A stretch of DNA of 64,000 nt, from assembly GCA_948470475.1 (NCBI GenBank), contig OX419347.1, positions 8,656,665 through 8,720,664 on the forward strand, written 5' to 3'. A model generated the notes under the pieces. The model was not told where the DNA came from, made no database searches, and saw nothing but the letters and a program-made list of their open reading frames with translations. Position 1 is the first letter of the stretch; each line of letters starts with the position of its first letter. Positions 1-14,200 of the stretch are shown one piece after another. The stretch comes from Galaxea fascicularis. Lineage: Eukaryota; Cnidaria; Anthozoa; Scleractinia; Euphylliidae. The position numbers and the translations under genes are program-made.

Positions 1-1664
1 GTATTGGCATTTCAACGATTAACAACGGTTAACAGTGGTTTTACTCTAAAGAGAAGTGATGGTCTATTGTCTTGTTTAGCATCTGTTGTTAACCGTTAAA
101 ATTGTCTGTTAATCGTTGTTTTATCGATTCATGTCGTGTCTTTTGCTAAGTTAACCGTCATATACCGAATGGGATGCTTAGATATCTGCTAATATAGCCG
201 CTTAATGAAACAGTGTTGCCGGGATTTGGAGCGGCTGCTCCCGCGGGATGTGACCATTTGCGATCGCACACTCATTAGTTACGTTTCACATTTATCAGTA
301 ATGTCTTTATTAAGACAAATGACCTAACGCTTTACCCAGGATGAGGATCACATGCCAAAAGTGACAGAAATCTCGCTTTGCAAAATAGCCGTTTTTCTCG
401 TATACCACGCGTAATTTGCTGAAATTTTATAAACTTGGCGATCTACTTTTAGGATCATTATATGTATTTCCACGAAATAAAAATATTAAACCAACACAGC
501 TCTATTTTATAACAGCCCCAGATGGGTGACTAAAATCAGCTCCTTAGTCCTTTGAACTCGTGCGCTACAAAGGAAATTCCGAAAATATCTCGTACATAAT
601 CTTGGACAAAACTGTTGAGAAAATTAAGCTCCAAAGCCTCTTTTTGTGAGAACACTAACAACCGAGTTTCACTACCCCCCCCCCCCCAATTCAATGTTGT
701 TTGTGGTTCCTAAACGTTTCCCTAAGAATTGCAGCTTCCTAAATTCAACATTGAATAGGGGGAGGGGGAGGGGGAAGTGACTAGTAATACTATCGAGCCA
801 GAGGTTTTCGTGAACGATTTTTGGACGCAAAGAGGCCAGTTTTCTCAAGTAGTTTTGTCCAAGATTGTAGAAAATTCCGAAAAGATCTCGTACACTGTAT
901 AACAGTGAAGTTGTGAAAAACGTGCGACGCACGCAGTCCAGTAAGCTGCTTTTTCCATTGATGATTGGAACATGTGGTCCTTAAAAACTCCAATTGGTTA
1001 GACGAGAAGTTATGTCTTATTTAGAGAAATTATGCGTATTTTCTGAGACTCCTAGAAAGCATTTGCTTTGATGGTTCTCTGCTTTTAAGTAACAATGGAG
1101 AGTAGCATCATTAATACGGGCTAAACTGACGCACAAAGGCAGTTGAACATTGCATTTTCAGCACTCGGTAAGGGAATGGAAGCTGTGAAGGTGGTGGAAA
1201 AGTGTACTTAACAGTGGCTTCCGATCACACTATTGACGTAGAAACTGATTTTGAACATGCCCAATAGCAAAAATATACAACTTTCTTGGCTTGCGAAAGG
1301 TATCGAGACGATCGATGACGCTATGTTCGTCACCATTTCACCAAAGTAAAAGCTACAAATTGTTTCAGTAGTTAGGTGTAAAATCCACATTTGTTAGCGC
1401 CAAACAGGTCACAGCAAAGCGATGTTTTTCGCACGAACACCGAAGGACGTAGAAGTCACGTAATTACATAATTTTCTTGTCACAGTGTATTCCGTGCGTG
1501 ACACATGTCTCGCAAGTGTGAATCGTGTGTTGCAGTGGACTAAATGCTGCTACCGCCTCACAGGAAAACCAAATATGTCATTTTTGGATCCACAAAATGA
1601 TTAAAAGGGTTAGATGCTTGGATTTGGGACGATTAACAGCACGAAGTATTGGCATTTCAACGAT

Positions 1665-1780
1665 TAACAACGGTTAACAGTGGTTTTACTCTAAAGAGAA
1701 GTGATGGTCTATTGTCTTGTTTAGCATCTGTTGTTAACCGTTAAAATTGTCTGTTAATCGTTGTTTTATCGATTCATGTC
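1665..1780. repeat. imperfect hairpin at the start of the satellite unit (copy 2)
   Basis: aacggttaaca near the unit start pairs perfectly with tgttaaccgtt about 75 bp later. A second block, aacgattaac, pairs with gttaatcgtt further out, with an unpaired stretch of about 11 bases on the right side. The repeated ttaac/gttaa words recur in every copy. It may be a remnant of another small inverted-repeat element. No function can be read from it. Confidence 0.6.
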
Positions 1781-2219
1781 GTGTCTTTTGCTAAGTTAAC
1801 CGTCATATACCGAATGGGATGCTTAGATATCTGCTAATATAGCCGCTTAATGAAACATGTGTTGCCGGGATTTGGAGCGGCTGCTCCCGCGGGATGTGAC
1901 CATTTGCGATCGCACACTCATTAGTTACGTTTCACATTTATCGGTAATGTCTTTATTAAGACAAATGACCTAACGCTTTACCCAGGATGAGGATCACATG
2001 CCAAAAGTGACAGAAATCTCGCTTTGCAAAATAGCCGTTTTTCTCGTATACCACGCGTAATTTGCTGAAATTTTATAAACTTGGCGATCTACTTTTAGGA
2101 TCATTATATGTATTTCCACGAAATAAAAATATTAAACCAACACAGCTCTATTTTATAACAGCCCCAGATGGGTGACTAAAATCAGCTCCTTAGTCCTTTG
2201 AACTCGTGCGCTACAAAGG

Positions 2220-2543
2220 AAATTCCGAAAATATCTCGTACATAATCTTGGACAAAACTGTTGAGAAAATTAAGCTCCAAAGCCTCTTTTTGTGAGAACA
2301 CTAACAACCGAGTTTCACTACCCCTCCCCCCCCCCCCCAATTCAATGTTGTTTGTGGTTCCTAAACGTTTCCCTAAGAATTGCAGCTTCCTAAATTCAAC
2401 ATTGAATAGGGGGAGGGGGAGGGGGAAGTGACTAGTAATACTATCGAGCCAGAGGTTTTCGTGAACGATTTTTGGACGCAAAGAGGCCAGTTTTCTCAAG
2501 TAGTTTTGTCCAAGATTGTAGAAAATTCCGAAAAGATCTCGTA
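2220..2543. repeat. inverted-repeat module inside the satellite unit (representative copy 2)
   Basis: The module runs from ataatcttggacaaaact (2242) to agttttgtccaagattgtag (ending 2521). Its arms are imperfect inverted repeats: gagaaaa with a gcctcttt block outside, and a C-tract followed by aattcaatgttg matching caacattgaa followed by a gggggaggggg tract inside. It is flanked by a direct repeat of about 22 bp, aaattccgaaaatatctc (2220-2241) and aaattccgaaaagatctc (2522-2543), with a t/g difference. The order is direct repeat, TIR, core, TIR, direct repeat, the layout of a MITE with its target duplication, although 22 bp would be unusually long. The same module is present in every copy. Confidence 0.75.
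2322..2426. repeat. C-tract and gggggaggggg tract pair in the satellite unit (copy 2)
   Basis: A C-run of 14-17 bases (here written cccctccccccccc) is followed about 70 bp later by gggggagggggaggggg. The two tracts face each other as arms of the inverted-repeat module, so they can pair in a hairpin. The G-rich tract alone has three runs of five G and could form quadruplex-type structures. Length polymorphism among the copies is concentrated in the C-run, as expected of replication slippage. Confidence 0.7.
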
Positions 2544-5500
2544 CACTGTATAACAGTGAAGTTGTGAAAAACGTGCGACGCACGCAGTCCAGTAAGCTGC
2601 TTTTTCCATTGATGATTGGAACATGTGGTCCTTAAAAACTCCAATTGGTTAGACGAGAAGTTATGTCTTATTTAGAGAAATTATGCGTATTTTCTGAGAC
2701 TCCTAGAAAGCATTTGCTTTGATGGTTCTCTGCTTTTAAGTAACAATGGAGAGTAGCATCATTAATACGGGCTAAACTGACGCACAAAGGCAGTTGAACA
2801 TTGCATTTTCAGCACTCGGTAAGGGAATGGAAGCTGTGAAGGTGGTGGAAAAGTGTACTTAACAGTGGCTTCCGATCACACTATTGACGTAGAAACTGAT
2901 TTTGAACATGCCCAATAGCAAAAATATACAACTTTCTTGGCTTGCGAAAGGTATCGAGACGATCGATGACGCTATGTTCGTCACCATTTCACCAAAGTAA
3001 AAGCTACAAATTGTTTCAGTAGTTAGGTGTAAAATCCACATTTGTTAGCGCCAAACAGGTCACAGCAAAGCGATGTTTTTCGCACGAACACCGAAGGACG
3101 TAGAAGTCACGTAATTACATAATTTTCTTGTCACAGTGTATTCCGTGCGTGACACATGTCTCGCAAGTGTGAATCGTGTGTTGCAGTGGACTAAATGCTG
3201 CTACCGCCTCACAGGAAAACCAAATATGTCATTTTTGGATCCACAAAATGATTAAAAGGGTTAGATGCTTGGATTTGGGACGATTAACAGCACGAAGTAT
3301 TGGCATTTCAACGATTAACAACGGTTAACAGTGGTTTTACTCTAAAGAGAAGTGATGGTCTATTGTCTTGTTTAGCATCTGTTGTTAACCGTTAAAATTG
3401 TCTGTTAATCGTTGTTTTATCGATTCATGTCGTGTCTTTTGCTAAGTTAACCGTCATATACCGAATGGGATGCTTAGATATCTGCTAATATAGCCGCTTA
3501 ATGAAACATGTGTTGCCGGGATTTGGAGCGGCTGCTCCCGCGGGATGTGACCATTTGCGATCGCACACTCATTAGTTACGTTTCACATTTATCGGTAATG
3601 TCTTTATTAAGACAAATGACCTAACGCTTTACCCAGGATGAGGATCACATGCCAAAAGTGACAGAAATCTCGCTTTGCAAAATAGCCGTTTTTCTCGTAT
3701 ACCACGCGTAATTTGCTGAAATTTTATAAACTTGGCGATCTACTTTTAGGATCATTATATGTATTTCCACGAAATAAAAATATTAAACCAACACAGCTCT
3801 ATTTTATAACAGCCCCAGATGGGTGACTAAAATCAGCTCCTTAGTCCTTTGAACTCGTGCGCTACAAAGGAAATTCCGAAAATATCTCGTACATAATCTT
3901 GGACAAAACTGTTGAGAAAATTAAGCTCCAAAGCCTCTTTTTGTGAGAACACTAACAACCGAGTTTCACTACCCCTCCCCCCCCCCCCCCAATTCAATGT
4001 TGTTTGTGGTTCCTAAACGTTTCCCTAAGAATTGCAGCTTCCTAAATTCAACATTGAATAGGGGGAGGGGGAGGGGGAAGTGACTAGTAATACTATCGAG
4101 CCAGAGGTTTTCGTGAACGATTTTTGGACGCAAAGAGGCCAGTTTTCTCAAGTAGTTTTGTCCAAGATTGTAGAAAATTCCGAAAAGATCTCGTACACTG
4201 TATAACAGTGAAGTTGTGAAAAACGTGCGACGCACGCAGTCCAGTAAGCTGCTTTTTCCATTGATGATTGGAACATGTGGTCCTTAAAAACTCCAATTGG
4301 TTAGACGAGAAGTTATGTCTTATTTAGAGAAATTATGCGTATTTTCTGAGACTCCTAGAAAGCATTTGCTTTGATGGTTCTCTGCTTTTAAGTAACAATG
4401 GAGAGTAGCATCATTAATACGGGCTAAACTGACGCACAAAGGCAGTTGAACATTGCATTTTCAGCACTCGGTAAGGGAATGGAAGCTGTGAAGGTGGTGG
4501 AAAAGTGTACTTAACAGTGGCTTCCGATCACACTATTGACGTAGAAACTGATTTTGAACATGCCCAATAGCAAAAATATACAACTTTCTTGGCTTGCGAA
4601 AGGTATCGAGACGATCGATGACGCTATGTTCGTCACCATTTCACCAAAGTAAAAGCTACAAATTGTTTCAGTAGTTAGGTGTAAAATCCACATTTGTTAG
4701 CGCCAAACAGGTCACAGCAAAGCGATGTTTTTCGCACGAACACCGAAGGACGTAGAAGTCACGTAATTACATAATTTTCTTGTCACAGTGTATTCCGTGC
4801 GTGACACATGTCTCGCAAGTGTGAATCGTGTGTTGCAGTGGACTAAATGCTGCTACCGCCTCACAGGAAAACCAAATATGTCATTTTTGGATCCACAAAA
4901 TGATTAAAAGGGTTAGATGCTTGGATTTGGGACGATTAACAGCACGAAGTATTGGCATTTCAACGATTAACAACGGTTAACAGTGGTTTTACTCTAAAGA
5001 GAAGTGATGGTCTATTGTCTTGTTTAGCATCTGTTGTTAACCGTTAAAATTGTCTGTTAATCGTTGTTTTATCGATTCATGTCGTGTCTTTTGCTAAGTT
5101 AACCGTCATATACCGAATGGGATGCTTAGATATCTGCTAATATAGCCGCTTAATGAAACATGTGTTGCCGGGATTTGGAGCGGCTGCTCCCGCGGGATGT
5201 GACCATTTGCGATCGCACACTCATTAGTTACGTTTCACATTTATCGGTAATGTCTTTATTAAGACAAATGACCTAACGCTTTACCCAGGATGAGGATCAC
5301 ATGCCAAAAGTGACAGAAATCTCGCTTTGCAAAATAGCCGTTTTTCTCGTATACCACGCGTAATTTGCTGAAATTTTATAAACTTGGCGATCTACTTTTA
5401 GGATCATTATATGTATTTCCACGAAATAAAAATATTAAACCAACACAGCTCTATTTTATAACAGCCCCAGATGGGTGACTAAAATCAGCTCCTTAGTCCT

Positions 5501-8251
5501 TTGAACTCGTGCGCTACAAAGGAAATTCCGAAAATATCTCGTACATAATCTTGGACAAAACTGTTGAGAAAATTAAGCTCCAAAGCCTCTTTTTGTGAGA
5601 ACACTAACAACCGAGTTTCACTACCCCTCCCCCCCCCCCCCCAATTCAATGTTGTTTGTGGTTCCTAAACGTTTCCCTAAGAATTGCAGCTTCCTAAATT
5701 CAACATTGAATAGGGGGAGGGGGAGGGGGAAGTGACTAGTAATACTATCGAGCCAGAGGTTTTCGTGAACGATTTTTGGACGCAAAGAGGCCAGTTTTCT
5801 CAAGTAGTTTTGTCCAAGATTGTAGAAAATTCCGAAAAGATCTCGTACACTGTATAACAGTGAAGTTGTGAAAAACGTGCGACGCACGCAGTCCAGTAAG
5901 CTGCTTTTTCCATTGATGATTGGAACATGTGGTCCTTAAAAACTCCAATTGGTTAGACGAGAAGTTATGTCTTATTTAGAGAAATTATGCGTATTTTCTG
6001 AGACTCCTAGAAAGCATTTGCTTTGATGGTTCTCTGCTTTTAAGTAACAATGGAGAGTAGCATCATTAATACGGGCTAAACTGACGCACAAAGGCAGTTG
6101 AACATTGCATTTTCAGCACTCGGTAAGGGAATGGAAGCTGTGAAGGTGGTGGAAAAGTGTACTTAACAGTGGCTTCCGATCACACTATTGACGTAGAAAC
6201 TGATTTTGAACATGCCCAATAGCAAAAATATACAACTTTCTTGGCTTGCGAAAGGTATCGAGACGATCGATGACGCTATGTTCGTCACCATTTCACCAAA
6301 GTAAAAGCTACAAATTGTTTCAGTAGTTAGGTGTAAAATCCACATTTGTTAGCGCCAAACAGGTCACAGCAAAGCGATGTTTTTCGCACGAACACCGAAG
6401 GACGTAGAAGTCACGTAATTACATAATTTTCTTGTCACAGTGTATTCCGTGCGTGACACATGTCTCGCAAGTGTGAATCGTGTGTTGCAGTGGACTAAAT
6501 GCTGCTACCGCCTCACAGGAAAACCAAATATGTCATTTTTGGATCCACAAAATGATTAAAAGGGTTAGATGCTTGGATTTGGGACGATTAACAGCACGAA
6601 GTATTGGCATTTCAACGATTAACAACGGTTAACAGTGGTTTTACTCTAAAGAGAAGTGATGGTCTATTGTCTTGTTTAGCATCTGTTGTTAACCGTTAAA
6701 ATTGTCTGTTAATCGTTGTTTTATCGATTCATGTCGTGTCTTTTGCTAAGTTAACCGTCATATACCGAATGGGATGCTTAGATATCTGCTAATATAGCCG
6801 CTTAATGAAACATGTGTTGCCGGGATTTGGAGCGGCTGCTCCCGCGGGATGTGACCATTTGCGATCGCACACTCATTAGTTACGTTTCACATTTATCGGT
6901 AATGTCTTTATTAAGACAAATGACCTAACGCTTTACCCAGGATGAGGATCACATGCCAAAAGTGACAGAAATCTCGCTTTGCAAAATAGCCGTTTTTCTC
7001 GTATACCACGCGTAATTTGCTGAAATTTTATAAACTTGGCGATCTACTTTTAGGATCATTATATGTATTTCCACGAAATAAAAATATTAAACCAACACAG
7101 CTCTATTTTATAACAGCCCCAGATGGGTGACTAAAATCAGCTCCTTAGTCCTTTGAACTCGTGCGCTACAAAGGAAATTCCGAAAATATCTCGTACATAA
7201 TCTTGGACAAAACTGTTGAGAAAATTAAGCTCCAAAGCCTCTTTTTGTGAGAACACTAACAACCGAGTTTCACTACCCCCCCCCCCCCCCCAATTCAATG
7301 TTGTTTGTGGTTCCAAACGTTTCCCTAAGAATTGCAGCTTCCTAAATTCAACATTGAATAGGGGAGGGGGAGGGGGAAGTGACTAGTAATACTATCGAGC
7401 CAGAGGTTTTCGTGAACGATTTTTGGACGCAAAGAGGCCAGTTTTCTCAAGTAGTTTTGTCCAAGATTGTAGAAAATTCCGAAAAGATCTCGTACACTGT
7501 ATAACAGTGAAGTTGTGAAAAACGTGCGACGCACGCAGTCCAGTAAGCTGCTTTTTCCATTGATGATTGGAACATGTGGTCCTTAAAAACTCCAATTGGT
7601 TAGACGAGAAGTTATGTCTTATTTAGAGAAATTATGCGTATTTTCTGAGACTCCTAGAAAGCATTTGCTTTGATGGTTCTCTGCTTTTAAGTAACAATGG
7701 AGAGTAGCATCATTAATACGGGCTAAACTGACGCACAAAGGCAGTTGAACATTGCATTTTCAGCACTCGGTAAGGGAATGGAAGCTGTGAAGGTGGTGGA
7801 AAAGTGTACTTAACAGTGGCTTCCGATCACACTATTGACGTAGAAACTGATTTTGAACATGCCCAATAGCAAAAATATACAACTTTCTTGGCTTGCGAAA
7901 GGTATCGAGACGATCGATGACGCTATGTTCGTCACCATTTCACCAAAGTAAAAGCTACAAATTGTTTCAGTAGTTAGGTGTAAAATCCACATTTGTTAGC
8001 GCCAAACAGGTCACAGCAAAGCGATGTTTTTCGCACGAACACCGAAGGACGTAGAAGTCACGTAATTACATAATTTTCTTGTCACAGTGTATTCCGTGCG
8101 TGACACATGTCTCGCAAGTGTGAATCGTGTGTTGCAGTGGACTATTAAAATGCTGCTACCGCCTCACAGGAAAACCAAATATGTCATTTTTGGATCCACA
8201 AAATGATTAAAAGGGTTAGATGCTTGGATTTGGGACGATTAACAGCACGAA

Positions 8252-11200
8252 GTATTGGCATTTCAACGATTAACAACGGTTAACAGTGGTTTTACTCTAA
8301 AGAGAAGTGATGGTCTATTGTCTTGTTTAGCATCTGTTGTTAACCGTTAAAATTGTCTGTTAATCGTTGTTTTATCGATTCATGTCGTGTCTTTTGCTAA
8401 GTTAACCGTCATATACCGAATGGGATGCTTAGATATCTGCTAATATAGCCGCTTAATGAAACATGTGTTGCCGGGATTTGGAGCGGCTGCTCCCGCGGGA
8501 TGTGACCATTTGCGATCGCACACTCATTAGTTACGTTTCACATTTATCGGTAATGTCTTTATTAAGACAAATGACCTAACGCTTTACCCAGGATGAGGAT
8601 CACATGCCAAAAGTGACAGAAATCTCGCTTTGCAAAATAGCCGTTTTTCTCGTATACCACGCGTAATTTGCTGAAATTTTATAAACTTGGCGATCTACTT
8701 TTAGGATCATTATATGTATTTCCACGAAATAAAAATATTAAACCAACACAGCTCTATTTTATAACAGCCCCAGATGGGTGACTAAAATCAGCTCCTTAGT
8801 CCTTTGAACTCGTGCGCTACAAAGGAAATTCCGAAAATATCTCGTACATAATCTTGGACAAAACTGTTGAGAAAATTAAGCTCCAAAGCCTCTTTTTGTG
8901 AGAACACTAACAACCGAGTTTCACTACCCCTCCCCCCCCCCCCCCCAATTCAATGTTGTTTGTGGTTCCTAAACGTTTCCCTAAGAATTGCAGCTTCCTA
9001 AATTCAACATTGAATAGGGGGAGGGGGAGGGGGAAGTGACTAGTAATACTATCGAGCCAGAGGTTTTCGTGAACGATTTTTGGACGCAAAGAGGCCAGTT
9101 TTCTCAAGTAGTTTTGTCCAAGATTGTAGAAAATTCCGAAAAGATCTCGTACACTGTATAACAGTGAAGTTGTGAAAAACGTGCGACGCACGCAGTCCAG
9201 TAAGCTGCTTTTTCCATTGATGATTGGAACATGTGGTCCTTAAAAACTCCAATTGGTTAGACGAGAAGTTATGTCTTATTTAGAGAAATTATGCGTATTT
9301 TCTGAGACTCCTAGAAAGCATTTGCTTTGATGGTTCTCTGCTTTTAAGTAACAATGGAGAGTAGCATCATTAATACGGGCTAAACTGACGCACAAAGGCA
9401 GTTGAACATTGCATTTTCAGCACTCGGTAAGGGAATGGAAGCTGTGAAGGTGGTGGAAAAGTGTACTTAACAGTGGCTTCCGATCACACTATTGACGTAG
9501 AAACTGATTTTGAACATGCCCAATAGCAAAAATATACAACTTTCTTGGCTTGCGAAAGGTATCGAGACGATCGATGACGCTATGTTCGTCACCATTTCAC
9601 CAAAGTAAAAGCTACAAATTGTTTCAGTAGTTAGGTGTAAAATCCACATTTGTTAGCGCCAAACAGGTCACAGCAAAGCGATGTTTTTCGCACGAACACC
9701 GAAGGACGTAGAAGTCACGTAATTACATAATTTTCTTGTCACAGTGTATTCCGTGCGTGACACATGTCTCGCAAGTGTGAATCGTGTGTTGCAGTGGACT
9801 AAATGCTGCTACCGCCTCACAGGAAAACCAAATATGTCATTTTTGGATCCACAAAATGATTAAAAGGGTTAGATGCTTGGATTTGGGACGATTAACAGCA
9901 CGAAGTATTGGCATTTCAACGATTAACAACGGTTAACAGTGGTTTTACTCTAAAGAGAAGTGATGGTCTATTGTCTTGTTTAGCATCTGTTGTTAACCGT
10001 TAAAATTGTCTGTTAATCGTTGTTTTATCGATTCATGTCGTGTCTTTTGCTAAGTTAACCGTCATATACCGAATGGGATGCTTAGATATCTGCTAATATA
10101 GCCGCTTAATGAAACATGTGTTGCCGGGATTTGGAGCGGCTGCTCCCGCGGGATGTGACCATTTGCGATCGCACACTCATTAGTTACGTTTCACATTTAT
10201 CAGTAATGTCTTTATTAAGACAAATGACCTAACGCTTTACCCAGGATGAGGATCACATGCCAAAAGTGACAGAAATCTCGCTTTGCAAAATAGCCGTTTT
10301 TCTCGTATACCACGCGTAATTTGCTGAAATTTTATAAACTTGGCGATCTACTTTTAGGATCATTATATGTATTTCCACGAAATAAAAATATTAAACCAAC
10401 ACAGCTCTATTTTATAACAGCCCCAGATGGGTGACTAAAATCAGCTCCTTAGTCCTTTGAACTCGTGCGCTACAAAGGAAATTCCGAAAATATCTCGTAC
10501 ATAATCTTGGACAAAACTGTTGAGAAAATTAAGCTCCAAAGCCTCTTTTTGTGAGAACACTAACAACCGAGTTTCACTACCCCCCCCCCCCCCCAATTCA
10601 ATGTTGTTTGTGGTTCCTAAACGTTTCCCTAAGAATTGCAGCTTCCTAAATTCAACATTGAATAGGGGGAGGGGGAGGGGGAAGTGACTAGTAATACTAT
10701 CGAGCCAGAGGTTTTCGTGAACGATTTTTGGACGCAAAGAGGCCAGTTTTCTCAAGTAGTTTTGTCCAAGATTGTAGAAAATTCCGAAAAGATCTCGTAC
10801 ACTGTATAACAGTGAAGTTGTGAAAAACGTGCGACGCACGCAGTCCAGTAAGCTGCTTTTTCCATTGATGATTGGAACATGTGGTCCTTAAAAACTCCAA
10901 TTGGTTAGACGAGAAGTTATGTCTTATTTAGAGAAATTATGCGTATTTTCTGAGACTCCTAGAAAGCATTTGCTTTGATGGTTCTCTGCTTTTAAGTAAC
11001 AATGGAGAGTAGCATCATTAATACGGGCTAAACTGACGCACAAAGGCAGTTGAACATTGCATTTTCAGCACTCGGTAAGGGAATGGAAGCTGTGAAGGTG
11101 GTGGAAAAGTGTACTTAACAGTGGCTTCCGATCACACTATTGACGTAGAAACTGATTTTGAACATGCCCAATAGCAAAAATATACAACTTTCTTGGCTTG

Positions 11201-14200
11201 CGAAAGGTATCGAGACGATCGATGACGCTATGTTCGTCACCATTTCACCAAAGTAAAAGCTACAAATTGTTTCAGTAGTTAGGTGTAAAATCCACATTTG
11301 TTAGCGCCAAACAGGTCACAGCAAAGCGATGTTTTTCGCACGAACACCGAAGGACGTAGAAGTCACGTAATTACATAATTTTCTTGTCACAGTGTATTCC
11401 GTGCGTGACACATGTCTCGCAAGTGTGAATCGTGTGTTGCAGTGGACTAAATGCTGCTACCGCCTCACAGGAAAACCAAATATGTCATTTTTGGATCCAC
11501 AAAATGATTAAAAGGGTTAGATGCTTGGATTTGGGACGATTAACAGCACGAAGTATTGGCATTTCAACGATTAACAACGGTTAACAGTGGTTTTACTCTA
11601 AAGAGAAGTGATGGTCTATTGTCTTGTTTAGCATCTGTTGTTAACCGTTAAAATTGTCTGTTAATCGTTGTTTTATCGATTCATGTCGTGTCTTTTGCTA
11701 AGTTAACCGTCATATACCGAATGGGATGCTTAGATATCTGCTAATATAGCCGCTTAATGAAACATGTGTTGCCGGGATTTGGAGCGGCTGCTCCCGCGGG
11801 ATGTGACCATTTGCGATCGCACACTCATTAGTTACGTTTCACATTTATCGGTAATGTCTTTATTAAGACAAATGACCTAACGCTTTACCCAGGATGAGGA
11901 TCACATGCCAAAAGTGACAGAAATCTCGCTTTGCAAAATAGCCGTTTTTCTCGTATACCACGCGTAATTTGCTGAAATTTTATAAACTTGGCGATCTACT
12001 TTTAGGATCATTATATGTATTTCCACGAAATAAAAATATTAAACCAACACAGCTCTATTTTATAACAGCCCCAGATGGGTGACTAAAATCAGCTCCTTAG
12101 TCCTTTGAACTCGTGCGCTACAAAGGAAATTCCGAAAATATCTCGTACATAATCTTGGACAAAACTGTTGAGAAAATTAAGCTCCAAAGCCTCTTTTTGT
12201 GAGAACACTAACAACCGAGTTTCACTACCCCTCCCCCCCCCCCCCAATTCAATGTTGTTTGTGGTTCCTAAACGTTTCCCTAAGAATTGCAGCTTCCTAA
12301 ATTCAACATTGAATAGGGGGAGGGGGAGGGGGAAGTGACTAGTAATACTATCGAGCCAGAGGTTTTCGTGAACGATTTTTGGACGCAAAGAGGCCAGTTT
12401 TCTCAAGTAGTTTTGTCCAAGATTGTAGAAAATTCCGAAAAGATCTCGTACACTGTATAACAGTGAAGTTGTGAAAAACGTGCGACGCACGCAGTCCAGT
12501 AAGCTGCTTTTTCCATTGATGATTGGAACATGTGGTCCTTAAAAACTCCAATTGGTTAGACGAGAAGTTATGTCTTATTTAGAGAAATTATGCGTATTTT
12601 CTGAGACTCCTAGAAAGCATTTGCTTTGATGGTTCTCTGCTTTTAAGTAACAATGGAGAGTAGCATCATTAATACGGGCTAAACTGACGCACAAAGGCAG
12701 TTGAACATTGCATTTTCAGCACTCGGTAAGGGAATGGAAGCTGTGAAGGTGGTGGAAAAGTGTACTTAACAGTGGCTTCCGATCACACTATTGACGTAGA
12801 AACTGATTTTGAACATGCCCAATAGCAAAAATATACAACTTTCTTGGCTTGCGAAAGGTATCGAGACGATCGATGACGCTATGTTCGTCACCATTTCACC
12901 AAAGTAAAAGCTACAAATTGTTTCAGTAGTTAGGTGTAAAATCCACATTTGTTAGCGCCAAACAGGTCACAGCAAAGCGATGTTTTTCGCACGAACACCG
13001 AAGGACGTAGAAGTCACGTAATTACATAATTTTCTTGTCACAGTGTATTCCGTGCGTGACACATGTCTCGCAAGTGTGAATCGTGTGTTGCAGTGGACTA
13101 AATGCTGCTACCGCCTCACAGGAAAACCAAATATGTCATTTTTGGATCCACAAAATGATTAAAAGGGTTAGATGCTTGGATTTGGGACGATTAACAGCAC
13201 GAAGTATTGGCATTTCAACGATTAACAACGGTTAACAGTGGTTTTACTCTAAAGAGAAGTGATGGTCTATTGTCTTGTTTAGCATCTGTTGTTAACCGTT
13301 AAAATTGTCTGTTAATCGTTGTTTTATCGATTCATGTCGTGTCTTTTGCTAAGTTAACCGTCATATACCGAATGGGATGCTTAGATATCTGCTAATATAG
13401 CCGCTTAATGAAACATGTGTTGCCGGGATTTGGAGCGGCTGCTCCCGCGGGATGTGACCATTTGCGATCGCACACTCATTAGTTACGTTTCACATTTATC
13501 GGTAATGTCTTTATTAAGACAAATGACCTAACGCTTTACCCAGGATGAGGATCACATGCCAAAAGTGACAGAAATCTCGCTTTGCAAAATAGCCGTTTTT
13601 CTCGTATACCACGCGTAATTTGCTGAAATTTTATAAACTTGGCGATCTACTTTTAGGATCATTATATGTATTTCCACGAAATAAAAATATTAAACCAACA
13701 CAGCTCTATTTTATAACAGCCCCAGATGGGTGACTAAAATCAGCTCCTTAGTCCTTTGAACTCGTGCGCTACAAAGGAAATTCCGAAAATATCTCGTACA
13801 TAATCTTGGACAAAACTGTTGAGAAAATTAAGCTCCAAAGCCTCTTTTTGTGAGAACACTAACAACCGAGTTTCACTACCCCTCCCCCCCCCCCCCAATT
13901 CAATGTTGTTTGTGGTTCCTAAACGTTTCCCTAAGAATTGCAGCTTCCTAAATTCAACATTGAATAGGGGGAGGGGGAGGGGGAAGTGACTAGTAATACT
14001 ATCGAGCCAGAGGTTTTCGTGAACGATTTTTGGACGCAAAGAGGCCAGTTTTCTCAAGTAGTTTTGTCCAAGATTGTAGAAAATTCCGAAAAGATCTCGT
14101 ACACTGTATAACAGTGAAGTTGTGAAAAACGTGCGACGCACGCAGTCCAGTAAGCTGCTTTTTCCATTGATGATTGGAACATGTGGTCCTTAAAAACTCC

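Noticed and set aside
1208..1390. 60-codon and 67-codon minus-strand frames in every satellite copy
   Set aside because: Short, without a domain, and simply copied with the array.
2182..2583. Minus-strand open frame of 133 codons in the satellite unit, repeated in most copies
   Set aside because: Its length varies from 69 to 133 codons with C-tract length, half of it is one arm of an inverted repeat, and it has no recognisable domain. Conservation reflects copy identity, not selection.
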